NCBI GenBank assembly: GCA_036504535.1 | Contig: DASXUY010000036.1 | Span: 1 to 64,000, forward strand | Direction: 5' to 3' | Length of the DNA stretch: 64,000 nt | Source: JARLGU01 sp036504535 | GTDB taxonomy: Bacteria; Armatimonadota; Armatimonadia; Armatimonadales; Capsulimonadaceae | Part shown: one piece after another, positions 1-7,154 of the stretch | Position numbering within the stretch: the first letter of the stretch is position 1 | How the letters are laid out: each line of letters begins with the position of its first letter | Notes under the pieces: model-generated | What the model saw: only the letters and a program-made list of their open reading frames with translations | Told to the model about the DNA's origin: nothing | The model's database searches: none | Made by a program: the position numbers and the translations under genes

Positions 1-222
1 CGAGGCGCTTCGCCAATGTTTGGGGCCGCCTTCGAGGAGCGGGTCCCCGAAGAAATCGTCGCCAACCATCGCCACGAAGCGGCGGTCCCCCGTGAGGGGC
101 TGTGGTCGGCGTGCCACTCACCAACTTTGCCACGACTAGGCCGGTTGCGCCGATAGCCGTCTCAAACTTCCAACTCACGTAGACGCTATCACGCGCCAAT
201 ACAAAAAGGGCGGATTAATCGC
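1..222 (-). pseudogene. possible degraded coding remnant at the left edge
   Basis: On the minus strand this edge holds protein-like stretches in different frames. Roughly 120-220 reads like LARDSVYVSWKFETAIG, and 1-95 reads like LTGDRRFVAMVGDDFFGD. They are separated by frame changes near 85-120, and one of the frames carries a stop. This would fit the frameshifted remnant of a gene running off the left edge, perhaps a carbohydrate-binding beta-sandwich protein. Chance is possible, and I do not recognise a family. The stretch 223-328 holds a short inverted repeat (TTAATCG at 215-221 with CGATTAA at 230-236) and otherwise nothing I can name. Confidence 0.2.
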
Positions 223-328
223 GACCATTCGATTAACCTACGGAATCTTCTACGTTTCACACTTTGAAGCCGATGCCTTTAACGTACGGAACCCCCGGTC
301 ATCGACAGGTACTTACCCGTTACGTTTC

Positions 329-1168
329 CTAAATCCCGTTCGGTACAAACCACGCATTCATTCCCTTGCAGTTCGTCGTCACATTCGGGTCGTAACTCCA
401 GCAAACCGACGTGAACGCGTAATACTTCACGTGGCCGTCGCAAAACACATAGTTCTCGCCGCCGGTGTGGCGATACAGCGACGCGAACACCTTCGGGAAG
501 CCGCGTACACCCGACACCCATCCCTCCGGCGGCGGGCACGTCGGATACGTTCGCCCGCCTTGCCCCACATTGTTGCAGTCCATAACTCCGCCCCAGCCAG
601 CCACATTGATCGCCTGCGGGCTTTCCCATCCTGTGGCGGTCATCGGAGCGACAAGGATAACGCTGGACGGCGAATACACTTTCGACAGGTTGATCCCGGG
701 CGAACCCCCGTTATCATCCATGTTGTACTGGGCGAGGCTCCCATTCAGCGAGTAGCTAGGCTGCGGGCACGGCGGCCCGCCCGCTGGACAATTCCAACTG
801 CCAGCGGCATGATACGATGGCGCTGTTGTGTCGTCAGGGCAGAAGCCAATCAGATTCGATTTCGTGTACGGATACAGAATATCGAACCACGACGGATGCC
901 GACCTTGCCCCAAACCGCTGCAGGGGTTGGGATACGCGCACGGCATCTGCATAACGACATATTCATCGTAATCCTGTGTGTACTGACAGGACGCCAGCCC
1001 AATCTGACGCAGGTTGCTCGCGCAGTTAGTCTGCCGCGCCTTTTCCCTTGCCTTGGCGAAGACTGGAAAGAGGACAGCAGCGAGAATCGCTATAATAGCG
1101 ATAACTACGAGGAGCTCTATTAGTGTAAAACCTTTGAAAGACAACGATCTCGTTCGATCCGTTTTCAT
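329..1168 (-). CDS. prepilin-type H-X9-DG protein, copy 1
   Basis: A 279-residue pseudopilin-like secreted protein. The N-terminus has a short basic leader, then G-FTLIELLVVIAIIAIL, the class III (type IV pilin/type II secretion) prepilin peptidase site, in which a processed Phe is followed by Glu at +5. The alpha-1 helix continues into a conserved AREKARQTNCASNLRQIG segment. Near the C-terminus H-TGGENYVFC-DG fits the H-X9-DG signature of the prepilin-processing-associated domain common in Planctomycetes, Lentisphaerae and Armatimonadota. The start ATG at 1166-1168 has GGAGG nine bases upstream and overlaps the stop of the upstream regulator as ATGA, so the two are probably translationally coupled. 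The substrate or role is unknown. The context in this window (regulators, glycoside hydrolases) suggests sugar-responsive surface display or export. Family assignment is secure; function is inferred. Confidence 0.9.
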   Translation of the reverse strand: MKTDRTRSLSFKGFTLIELLVVIAIIAILAAVLFPVFAKAREKARQTNCASNLRQIGLASCQYTQDYDEYVVMQMPCAYPNPCSGLGQGRHPSWFDILYPYTKSNLIGFCPDDTTAPSYHAAGSWNCPAGGPPCPQPSYSLNGSLAQYNMDDNGGSPGINLSKVYSPSSVILVAPMTATGWESPQAINVAGWGGVMDCNNVGQGGRTYPTCPPPEGWVSGVRGFPKVFASLYRHTGGENYVFCDGHVKYYAFTSVCWSYDPNVTTNCKGMNAWFVPNGI

Positions 1169-2451
1169 GAATGAATTCCTCCGCCTTGAAGTCTGCGTGA
1201 TGATGAACGAACAATGAGCTGCGAGTCGACACACGTCTGGCTTGCTGCCGGACGTCCTTCGACCATATTGATAAGCACGCGCGCGCATTCGCGGCCCATA
1301 TCTTCCAAAGGGACATGGACCGATGTGAGATTGCTCCACCGCGCCTCCGCTATGTCGTCAAACCCCGCAATAGCATAGTCGCGGCCCACCCGCAGCCCAA
1401 AATGTTCCGCCGTTTGCATGAAGCCAATTGCGCATTCGTCGTTTGCGGCGACAACGCCATCGAATTCCATTCCGCGTGAGAGAACGTCTGATGCAAACCG
1501 TACTGCTTGGTCTCGAACCGGCATTTGTTTGTTCTGCTCTTGGATTTCCACCCTGACGGTGAGCGGGTTGCACCCCGCGAAGCGCATGGCTTCCCGTACA
1601 CCCTCGACCCGCTGAACCGCCCACTTGTCGCCAGACGTACCAAAACACATGAGCCGTTCGCATCCAGTATCGAGAAGGTGACGCCCAACTTTCGCGCCAG
1701 CGTCGACATGATCGTAACGCACGATGGGCATCGGTAGGCGAGATTCAACACTCACGATCGCCGCAAGGGGTAGTTTCCAATTGCTCAGCAAGCGCAGACC
1801 CGCTAGGATTGTATCCGGCTCTACATAAGCGAATGCGATTGCGTCCGCGCCATCGGCTAGCAGCCGCATCATTGAATGTGCGACATGCTCGCCGGTGAAC
1901 TCATATCGAACCGACAGGTCGTACAGGCTCGTCGAACCCCCCGCCGCACTCGCGACTTTTTCGATCCCGCCCGCGATAATCCCGGGCATCGTGCGGAACG
2001 AATCGCCGTGGTAATCTGGCAGATACTCGACGTTTTCATCGTGGTCGCGCGCCCTGTCTTGAGGGTTTTTGGCGATACAGGTAACGATACCGATGTGCGG
2101 CCGACTTGACCTCAATGGGACGCTCGCTGCAGGGTATGCATGCCGAGACGAGCCAACCGCGTCAATCTCGCCTGACTGATTCGCCAGTCTCCCTGCGACA
2201 AATACTCCCCGATTTGGTTTCACTGTGAGCGCCTGCTCTTTGACCAGAACCCCTATACCTTGCTGCACCGTCGCAACCGACACCCCAAACTGTTGAGCAA
2301 GCTCGCGAAAACTTGGGACCAGATCACCTTCGCGCAGTCGCCCCGACGCGATTTGCGTACGGATATCGTTCGCGATAACGACATACTCCGCAGTCCGGTG
2401 CGCTCGTGATTGACGCGCGCGAGCTATCTTGTCGGCAACGATATTGACCAT
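1165..2451 (-). CDS. GntR-type winged-helix regulator with LacI-like sugar-binding domain
   Basis: A 428-residue transcription factor. Residues ~20-95 form a GntR winged helix (ANDIRTQIASGRLREGDLVP, then SFRELAQQFGVSVATVQQGI). Residues ~115-410 resemble the periplasmic-binding-protein-like effector domain of LacI/GalR proteins (VAANDECAIGFMQTAEHFG, then YAIAGFDDIAEA). This hybrid architecture is common in AraR-like and Lentisphaerae/Armatimonadota sugar regulators. The effector is probably a mono- or oligosaccharide. The stop overlaps the downstream prepilin start by 4 nt. A canonical promoter and a palindrome lie immediately upstream, so autoregulation is likely. The ATG at 2449-2451 lacks a clear Shine-Dalgarno sequence; the first in-frame Met is used because the promoter leaves a ~45-nt leader. 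Confidence 0.88.
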   Translation of the reverse strand: MVNIVADKIARARQSRAHRTAEYVVIANDIRTQIASGRLREGDLVPSFRELAQQFGVSVATVQQGIGVLVKEQALTVKPNRGVFVAGRLANQSGEIDAVGSSRHAYPAASVPLRSSRPHIGIVTCIAKNPQDRARDHDENVEYLPDYHGDSFRTMPGIIAGGIEKVASAAGGSTSLYDLSVRYEFTGEHVAHSMMRLLADGADAIAFAYVEPDTILAGLRLLSNWKLPLAAIVSVESRLPMPIVRYDHVDAGAKVGRHLLDTGCERLMCFGTSGDKWAVQRVEGVREAMRFAGCNPLTVRVEIQEQNKQMPVRDQAVRFASDVLSRGMEFDGVVAANDECAIGFMQTAEHFGLRVGRDYAIAGFDDIAEARWSNLTSVHVPLEDMGRECARVLINMVEGRPAASQTCVDSQLIVRSSSRRLQGGGIHS

Positions 2452-2469
2452 AGGTTTCTACAACTGACC

Positions 2470-2483
2470 CATACATTTGTATG
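2470..2483. promoter_or_regulatory. operator-like palindrome CATACA-TT-TGTATG
   Basis: A perfect 6+2+6 palindrome lying between the predicted transcription start and the ATG of the regulator at 2451. Two TACGTA(T/C) motifs flank the -10 box (2491-2496 and 2511-2517). The placement downstream of the -10 would block transcription and fits autorepression by the GntR/LacI hybrid. The function is inferred from position and symmetry. Confidence 0.5.
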
Positions 2484-2495
2484 CGATCTGTACGT

Positions 2496-2524
2496 ATAAT
2501 AACACAGCCGTACGTATCTGTCAA
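2496..2524 (-). promoter_or_regulatory. sigma-70 promoter of the regulator-prepilin 1 operon
   Basis: On the minus strand, TTGACA (2519-2524), a 17-bp spacer and TATTAT (2496-2501). This is a full -35 match with optimal spacing. It drives 2451-329. Confidence 0.75.
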
Positions 2525-2944
2525 TTTCGGGTAAGCGCAGATTCTCCCATTTTGCTCATACTGTAAACGTCAAAATGATTTATGTTTATTTGTTGTTTAT
2601 ATCTCAATTAATGTAAAATTGTGTTATAATAAACCATAGGCGATACAAAACCGAAAAGGACGCCGCTGCACCTTGACATCTGGGCTCTCGATACCGACTA
2701 AACTCATGCACACGGACCCCATCTCGCATCGCGCAAAATTGTAACCTTGCCCACAGCTTTGCACCGTTCTTTGCATTGTTTTTTCGTCGATAATCAACCA
2801 TTATCATCTCTCTCGATCTCGAAAAAATTTCGTTGCGCAAAAAAAAAGAATCACGTTGCCGTTGCGCAAAAAAAAACAACCGGCGACACCAACGTGCCAC
2901 CGGTCATTAATCACAACTCACCGCCCCAGCCCGCGAAGCGATCC
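2525..2944. other. AT-rich intergenic stretch with a tandem GTTGCGCAA-A repeat
   Basis: No gene is supported here. It holds an AT-rich tract (about 2575-2640) and two copies of GTTGCGCAA followed by a run of seven to eight A (from 2832 and from 2861, 29 bp apart), just after a GAAAAAATTTCGTTGCG stretch. The tandem copies could be protein-binding sites or the remains of a duplication; I cannot decide. Confidence 0.4.
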
Positions 2945-2977
2945 AAAAATGGCCCTGCGGCCAAAGAGCGGTCCTAA
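2945..2977 (-). terminator. argG terminator, TCCTA/GGCC-hairpin element R1
   Basis: Read on the minus strand just after the argG stop: TTAGGA-CCGCTCT, then the hairpin TGGCC-GCAG-GGCCA followed by TTTTTGG. That is a rho-independent terminator. It is one of at least six copies of the same layout in this window (see 11353, 27784, 38606, 38915, 51359). Confidence 0.7.
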
Positions 2978-2981
2978 ATCT

Positions 2982-4346
2982 TCACACGCCTTCACCCGCG
3001 CCTTCGCCATCACCAGCAGGCGCATCCAATAGCCGCATCCCCTCGACAGCGCTCGAGCCGATGACACCGGCTTTGGCATAGACAAACAGCTTAGCGCGGC
3101 TGTCGGTGATATCAAGGTTGCGCATGGTCAGCTGGCCGATACGGTCCTGTGGGCTGAATGAGCCGCTTTCGTTCTTCTCCATCGTGAGCCGCTCTGGAGC
3201 GTATGTCAGGTTCGGGCTCTCGGTGTTCAGGATAGTGTAATCGTTGCCGCGACGCAGTTCCAGCGTCACCTCGCCCGTGATCGCCTTGGCGACCCAGCGT
3301 TGCAGGGTTTCGCGCAGCATCATAGACTGCGGGTCGAACCAGCGGCCTTCGTACAGCAGCCGGCCCAGTCGTCGCCCCATATCGCGGTACTGCTCGATTG
3401 TGCCTTCGTTGTGGATACCGGTCACCAGACGCTCGTACGCGATAAAGAAGAGCGCCATGGCGGGGGCTTCGTAAATGCCGCGGCTCTTGGCCTCAATAAT
3501 CCGGTTTTCAATCTGATCGGACATGCCGAGTCCGTGCCGCCCGCCGATTCGGTTCGCTTCAAGGACCAGGTCGACATCGCTGGCGAACGATTGCCCGTTG
3601 ATCGTGACCGGGACACCCTCTACAAACTGGATCGTAACTTCTTCTGGTTTAACTTCGACATCGCTCAGCCAATGGGAGACTCCCATGATCGGCTCAACAA
3701 TTCGCAGACCGTTCTTCAGGAACTCAAGGTCCTTGGCTTCGTGCGTCGCGCCCCAGATATTGGAGTCGGTCGAGTACGCCTTCTCCTTGCTCATGTGGAA
3801 CTCAAGCCCTGCCTTTTCAAGCAGCTCTGACATCTCCTTGCGGCCGCCAAGTTCGTCGATAAACAGCTGATCCAGCCACGGCTTGTAGATGCGCAGGGTG
3901 GGGTTCACCATCAGGCCGTATCGGTAGAACCGCTCGATATCGTTGCCCTTGTACGTGCTCCCGTCGCCCCAGATATCGACTCCGTCTTCCTTCATCGCCC
4001 CGACCAGCATAGTCCCGGTGACCGCGCGACCGATTGGGGTGGTGTTGAAGTAGGGGACCCCGGCCGTGGTGATATGGAATGCGCCGCACTGAAGAGCTGC
4101 GAAGCCTTCACGAACCAACTGCGAACGGCAGTCGATCAGCACAGCCTTCTCGGCCCCATAGTACTCGGCCTTACGAGGAATACTATCGTAGTCGGTCTCG
4201 TCTGGCTGCCCAAGGTTCGCCGTATAGCAGTAAGGAATAGCGCCCTTCTGGCGCATCCAATAGATCGCGGCGCTCGTATCCAGCCCGCCCGAGAAAGCGA
4301 TACCGACCTTTTCACCGATCGGAAGTGATTGTAAAATGTTGCTCAT
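2982..4346 (-). CDS. argG: argininosuccinate synthase
   Basis: 454 residues, matching the longer (E. coli-type, about 447 aa) branch of the family. It joins citrulline and aspartate with ATP to make argininosuccinate, the penultimate step of arginine synthesis, in the cytosol. The N-type ATP pyrophosphatase loop is AFSGGLDTS at residues 17-25. Further family segments are the WGDGSTYKGNDIERFYRYG region and the ANRIGGRHGLGMSDQIENR region. The start MSNIL is preferred because the upstream in-frame extension (to 4454) is low-complexity and unlike the family. The Shine-Dalgarno sequence is weak. The gene stands alone, with its own long leader and terminator R1. No argH or other arg gene is in the window. 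Confidence 0.97.
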   Translation of the reverse strand: MSNILQSLPIGEKVGIAFSGGLDTSAAIYWMRQKGAIPYCYTANLGQPDETDYDSIPRKAEYYGAEKAVLIDCRSQLVREGFAALQCGAFHITTAGVPYFNTTPIGRAVTGTMLVGAMKEDGVDIWGDGSTYKGNDIERFYRYGLMVNPTLRIYKPWLDQLFIDELGGRKEMSELLEKAGLEFHMSKEKAYSTDSNIWGATHEAKDLEFLKNGLRIVEPIMGVSHWLSDVEVKPEEVTIQFVEGVPVTINGQSFASDVDLVLEANRIGGRHGLGMSDQIENRIIEAKSRGIYEAPAMALFFIAYERLVTGIHNEGTIEQYRDMGRRLGRLLYEGRWFDPQSMMLRETLQRWVAKAITGEVTLELRRGNDYTILNTESPNLTYAPERLTMEKNESGSFSPQDRIGQLTMRNLDITDSRAKLFVYAKAGVIGSSAVEGMRLLDAPAGDGEGAGEGV

Positions 4347-4958
4347 AGACTGTCCATTCAGGAGACTTTTCAGACCCAATGATACCTGACTGACCCCCCA
4401 AATCGGGAATCCTGGCGCGCAGGAAGGTGCCACGGCACGCTCGTGTGGACACATCTAGTTAGCAGACGAGCGCGCTAGCAGCCCACGACCGCTGCTGTGA
4501 TCAAAGCCGCTGGCAAGCGACGAGACCCTGCGCGGTCCTGAGTGACATCGTCAACGAACCGACTGATTAGCCTGAGCCATGAAGTTGCCAAGCATTGATT
4601 ATCATCTATAGAACACGTAATAAATAAATATATTAGATCATACGTTGATTCTTCTAGATATGCGGTATAGTAATTTGGGTTACGAAAATCCAGATTTATG
4701 TAAGCCTTCCTACGTTCAACTGATTGAGTCCAGCTGCCTCGTCATCGGCCGTAACCCCATGCTTTCCTCTTGCACGTTTGAGTGAAAGCGATCTGCACGA
4801 CCGACCGAAAGGTCACCTTGTTAGCGTTGCGATCGTTTTGCGAAATCAGTGCTGTATACGCGCGCAGGCTGTCCGCGTAAGTCTGCGCCCTCGCCCTCGC
4901 TACTGGTTTCGCCAGCCCTATCGGTAATGCTTAGCGATGCCCGCAAAGCACCGAAGAA
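4347..4958. other. divergent intergenic region between argG and the secretin-like gene
   Basis: About 610 bp without a supported gene. The middle (4590-4690) is AT-rich. A weak minus-strand promoter-like pair, TTGGCA and TAATCA about 16 bp apart, lies near 4560-4595 and would give argG a leader of about 220 nt. That leader contains GGACCGCG followed by CTCGTC, which only partly recalls a T-box (see rejected items). Nothing convincing is visible for the divergent plus-strand promoter. Confidence 0.35.
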
Positions 4959-7145
4959 ATGGATACTCACATGCCCTCCCTGCATTTGACTCAGTGGCCA
5001 ACACCGAACCGACCTCTCCTCCGCCAGACAGCAGGCGTGACAATCATCCTGATGTCGATAGCCCTGCTACCCATCACCGTAACTGCCGCGCCCACAACTG
5101 CCCCAGCGTCTACTCCTGCAGCCGCTACGCCCGGCACCGAGCAGGCCGTACAGCCTCCCCAAGCGATGGGAGTCCACCGGTTCCAATTCCTACGTGACGG
5201 GCTACCGGGGGCGCCAGGTACCAACGCATCAGCGGCCAACCAGGATATCGATAGTCACGGAAAAGACCTGGCAGTCGAAAAGGCTGTTGAAGTCCTCAAA
5301 GCCATTTCACCGACATCGACTATCACCGCTGACCAAAATCGTATCGTGGTCCAAGGCAAACCCGGCGAAGTAAACAAGCTAAAGAATCTTCTGTCTCTCG
5401 CCCTCGATGTCCCATCGCCGCAAGTCAAAGCAGAGCTGTATACGATTCAGGTCAACACAAAGCCGAGAAACCGAGATCAGGCCCAAGACAAAGTTGACGA
5501 AATCCAAAGAGGGGTCCAGATCGTTCATGACTATATACAAGGGACACAGGCAACGTTGAACGGTTGGATCGCTGCAGATACCGAGATCAAGAAGCACCTT
5601 GAAGAAAGGAGCACAACTGCCCCATATGAATGCCCCAAAGACCTGCTCGAATGGTCAGGTTTTGACACGAATAACCGTAGACCTATGAGCTTGAACGAGA
5701 TGCTCATTTTTCTGGCGTTTTCGGATCGGGCTCAATTCCAACGCGACCTTCAGAAAGGCGGTAAGCTTACCGCAGAGTTCAAGAAGGCTCTGGAGCGAAC
5801 AAGGGCGCAGGTGACCAGCGACAATAACCACAGTGGAAGGAAATCAAAGAACCTGCCGCACCTCCTTGACCGCCTCGAGAGCGCGCTTTATAGACTAGAG
5901 CCAACTTCGGCTACCAACGACAACCCGTCCTACCTGTTCGACCGGATGGCACATCTGTATGGACCGGACACAAGCGGTCTAGATGCGTCAGGTATCAGCG
6001 CATTCGTCAGATCGTGGCTTCGATGTGCCTATGCAGAGCAATATGGGCTAAATGCAACTGACGTCTCTAGCTATGGTGATGAGCTTTCGAACCGTAGCGC
6101 TATCGCGGATCTTCTCCTCAAGCAGGCAATGGATGCGGCGAGCGGTGACCTGCAGAATGTGTTCTACCAGCCGCTTCTCGACTGGATCCGTGAAGATGTT
6201 CGAGGCTACCACGCTAACAACACCGGGATCGACCTCGTTGGGCAGACGACTGTCACTGTGCGAGACCGATCGATTGTCGAATCCAAAGGATCGGCCCTTT
6301 CCTATCTCAAATTTACGCCCATCACGAAGCTGACACCTAGCGACCTGACGACCGCTAAGACATCATCGAAGCCTTCTGCCGCTACCCCAGACAGCACGAC
6401 TACACATCTCGCCAAAGATAGCACCGGCATCGTCCTCGACCACGAAAAGAATCCGGTAGTGCTTAAGGCTAACGAGGACATATTCACCGATAGTGCTGGC
6501 CTCGCTGTTCGTGACAAAAATCAGGACCCCATAAAACAGACCATCGTTGCCCCAGCGACGACCTCTGCATCCGAGCGTTCGTCGACTATCTTTGGCGCAA
6601 TGACGCCCGAGCAGCAACTGCTTCTTAACGCTGTCTTCGCGTCCGACGTAGATCCAACCTATCGCAGTGTCACCGCTGGGACCGACCTATCCCTACGTCC
6701 ATTTGTCGTGCAAGGAGATGGCTCAGCGAGGCTTCAACTCAACCTGACGACCAACATCGATACGACTCCGCCAGATGCGGGCAGCGAAAGAACTAAGGGC
6801 GCCCCCATCAACCTGATTAAGAGCCACACAGTATCAACCGAAGCCACCGTGTCGGCGTTCGACCTGACGACAATCAGCTCGTTCGGTCTTCAGACCACTG
6901 GCCCTGGCGACTACGGGTGGCGAATTCCCGTGCTCGATATGCTACCGGTCGTTGGCGCACTATTCCACGGTCCCGTCCTTCCGCAGACCACTCGGCAGGA
7001 TAGTATCGTCCTCGTTAATGTCACGATCATGCCGCGCTCGCTTGATCTGGTTCCGTTCCTGAACGTGCCGACGGATCCCAAGGAACTCGGCGATTTCGAG
7101 CAAGCTATAGGATACGTGCGCGCGCCTAAGGCCGCCAAAGACTAG
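4959..7145 (+). CDS. secretin-like outer-membrane protein
   Basis: 728 residues with an N-terminal hydrophobic signal (about 25-43, ending in TAAPT) and a proline/threonine-rich linker. Residues ~95-160 look like a secretin N1/NolW-type ring domain (ITADQNRIVVQGKPGEVNKL, then LALDVPSPQVKAELYTIQV). The C-terminus (~560-715) has the secretin-core signature: a strand-rich region ending in PVLDMLPVVGALFHGP and then SIVLVNVTIMPRSLDLV. This matches the VPLLGDIPLLGALF...ITPRIV pattern of GspD/PilQ proteins. The ~300-residue middle, helical and charged, is unusual for the family. It is co-transcribed with the patatin 9 nt downstream. It probably forms or mimics an outer-membrane ring. The fold call is from motifs only. 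Confidence 0.65.
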   Translation: MDTHMPSLHLTQWPTPNRPLLRQTAGVTIILMSIALLPITVTAAPTTAPASTPAAATPGTEQAVQPPQAMGVHRFQFLRDGLPGAPGTNASAANQDIDSHGKDLAVEKAVEVLKAISPTSTITADQNRIVVQGKPGEVNKLKNLLSLALDVPSPQVKAELYTIQVNTKPRNRDQAQDKVDEIQRGVQIVHDYIQGTQATLNGWIAADTEIKKHLEERSTTAPYECPKDLLEWSGFDTNNRRPMSLNEMLIFLAFSDRAQFQRDLQKGGKLTAEFKKALERTRAQVTSDNNHSGRKSKNLPHLLDRLESALYRLEPTSATNDNPSYLFDRMAHLYGPDTSGLDASGISAFVRSWLRCAYAEQYGLNATDVSSYGDELSNRSAIADLLLKQAMDAASGDLQNVFYQPLLDWIREDVRGYHANNTGIDLVGQTTVTVRDRSIVESKGSALSYLKFTPITKLTPSDLTTAKTSSKPSAATPDSTTTHLAKDSTGIVLDHEKNPVVLKANEDIFTDSAGLAVRDKNQDPIKQTIVAPATTSASERSSTIFGAMTPEQQLLLNAVFASDVDPTYRSVTAGTDLSLRPFVVQGDGSARLQLNLTTNIDTTPPDAGSERTKGAPINLIKSHTVSTEATVSAFDLTTISSFGLQTTGPGDYGWRIPVLDMLPVVGALFHGPVLPQTTRQDSIVLVNVTIMPRSLDLVPFLNVPTDPKELGDFEQAIGYVRAPKAAKD

Positions 7146-7154
7146 GAGTCTGAC

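Noticed and set aside
2832..2880. Short direct repeats as the start of a CRISPR array
   Set aside because: Only two copies, A-rich, 29 bp apart, with no further units, leader or cas genes.
4490..4560. T-box-like leader of argG (GGACCGCG ... CTCGTC on the minus strand)
   Set aside because: The invariant UGGN bulge is not present (the aligned bases are CAGG), and no stem I or specifier loop is visible upstream, so it does not meet the T-box pattern.
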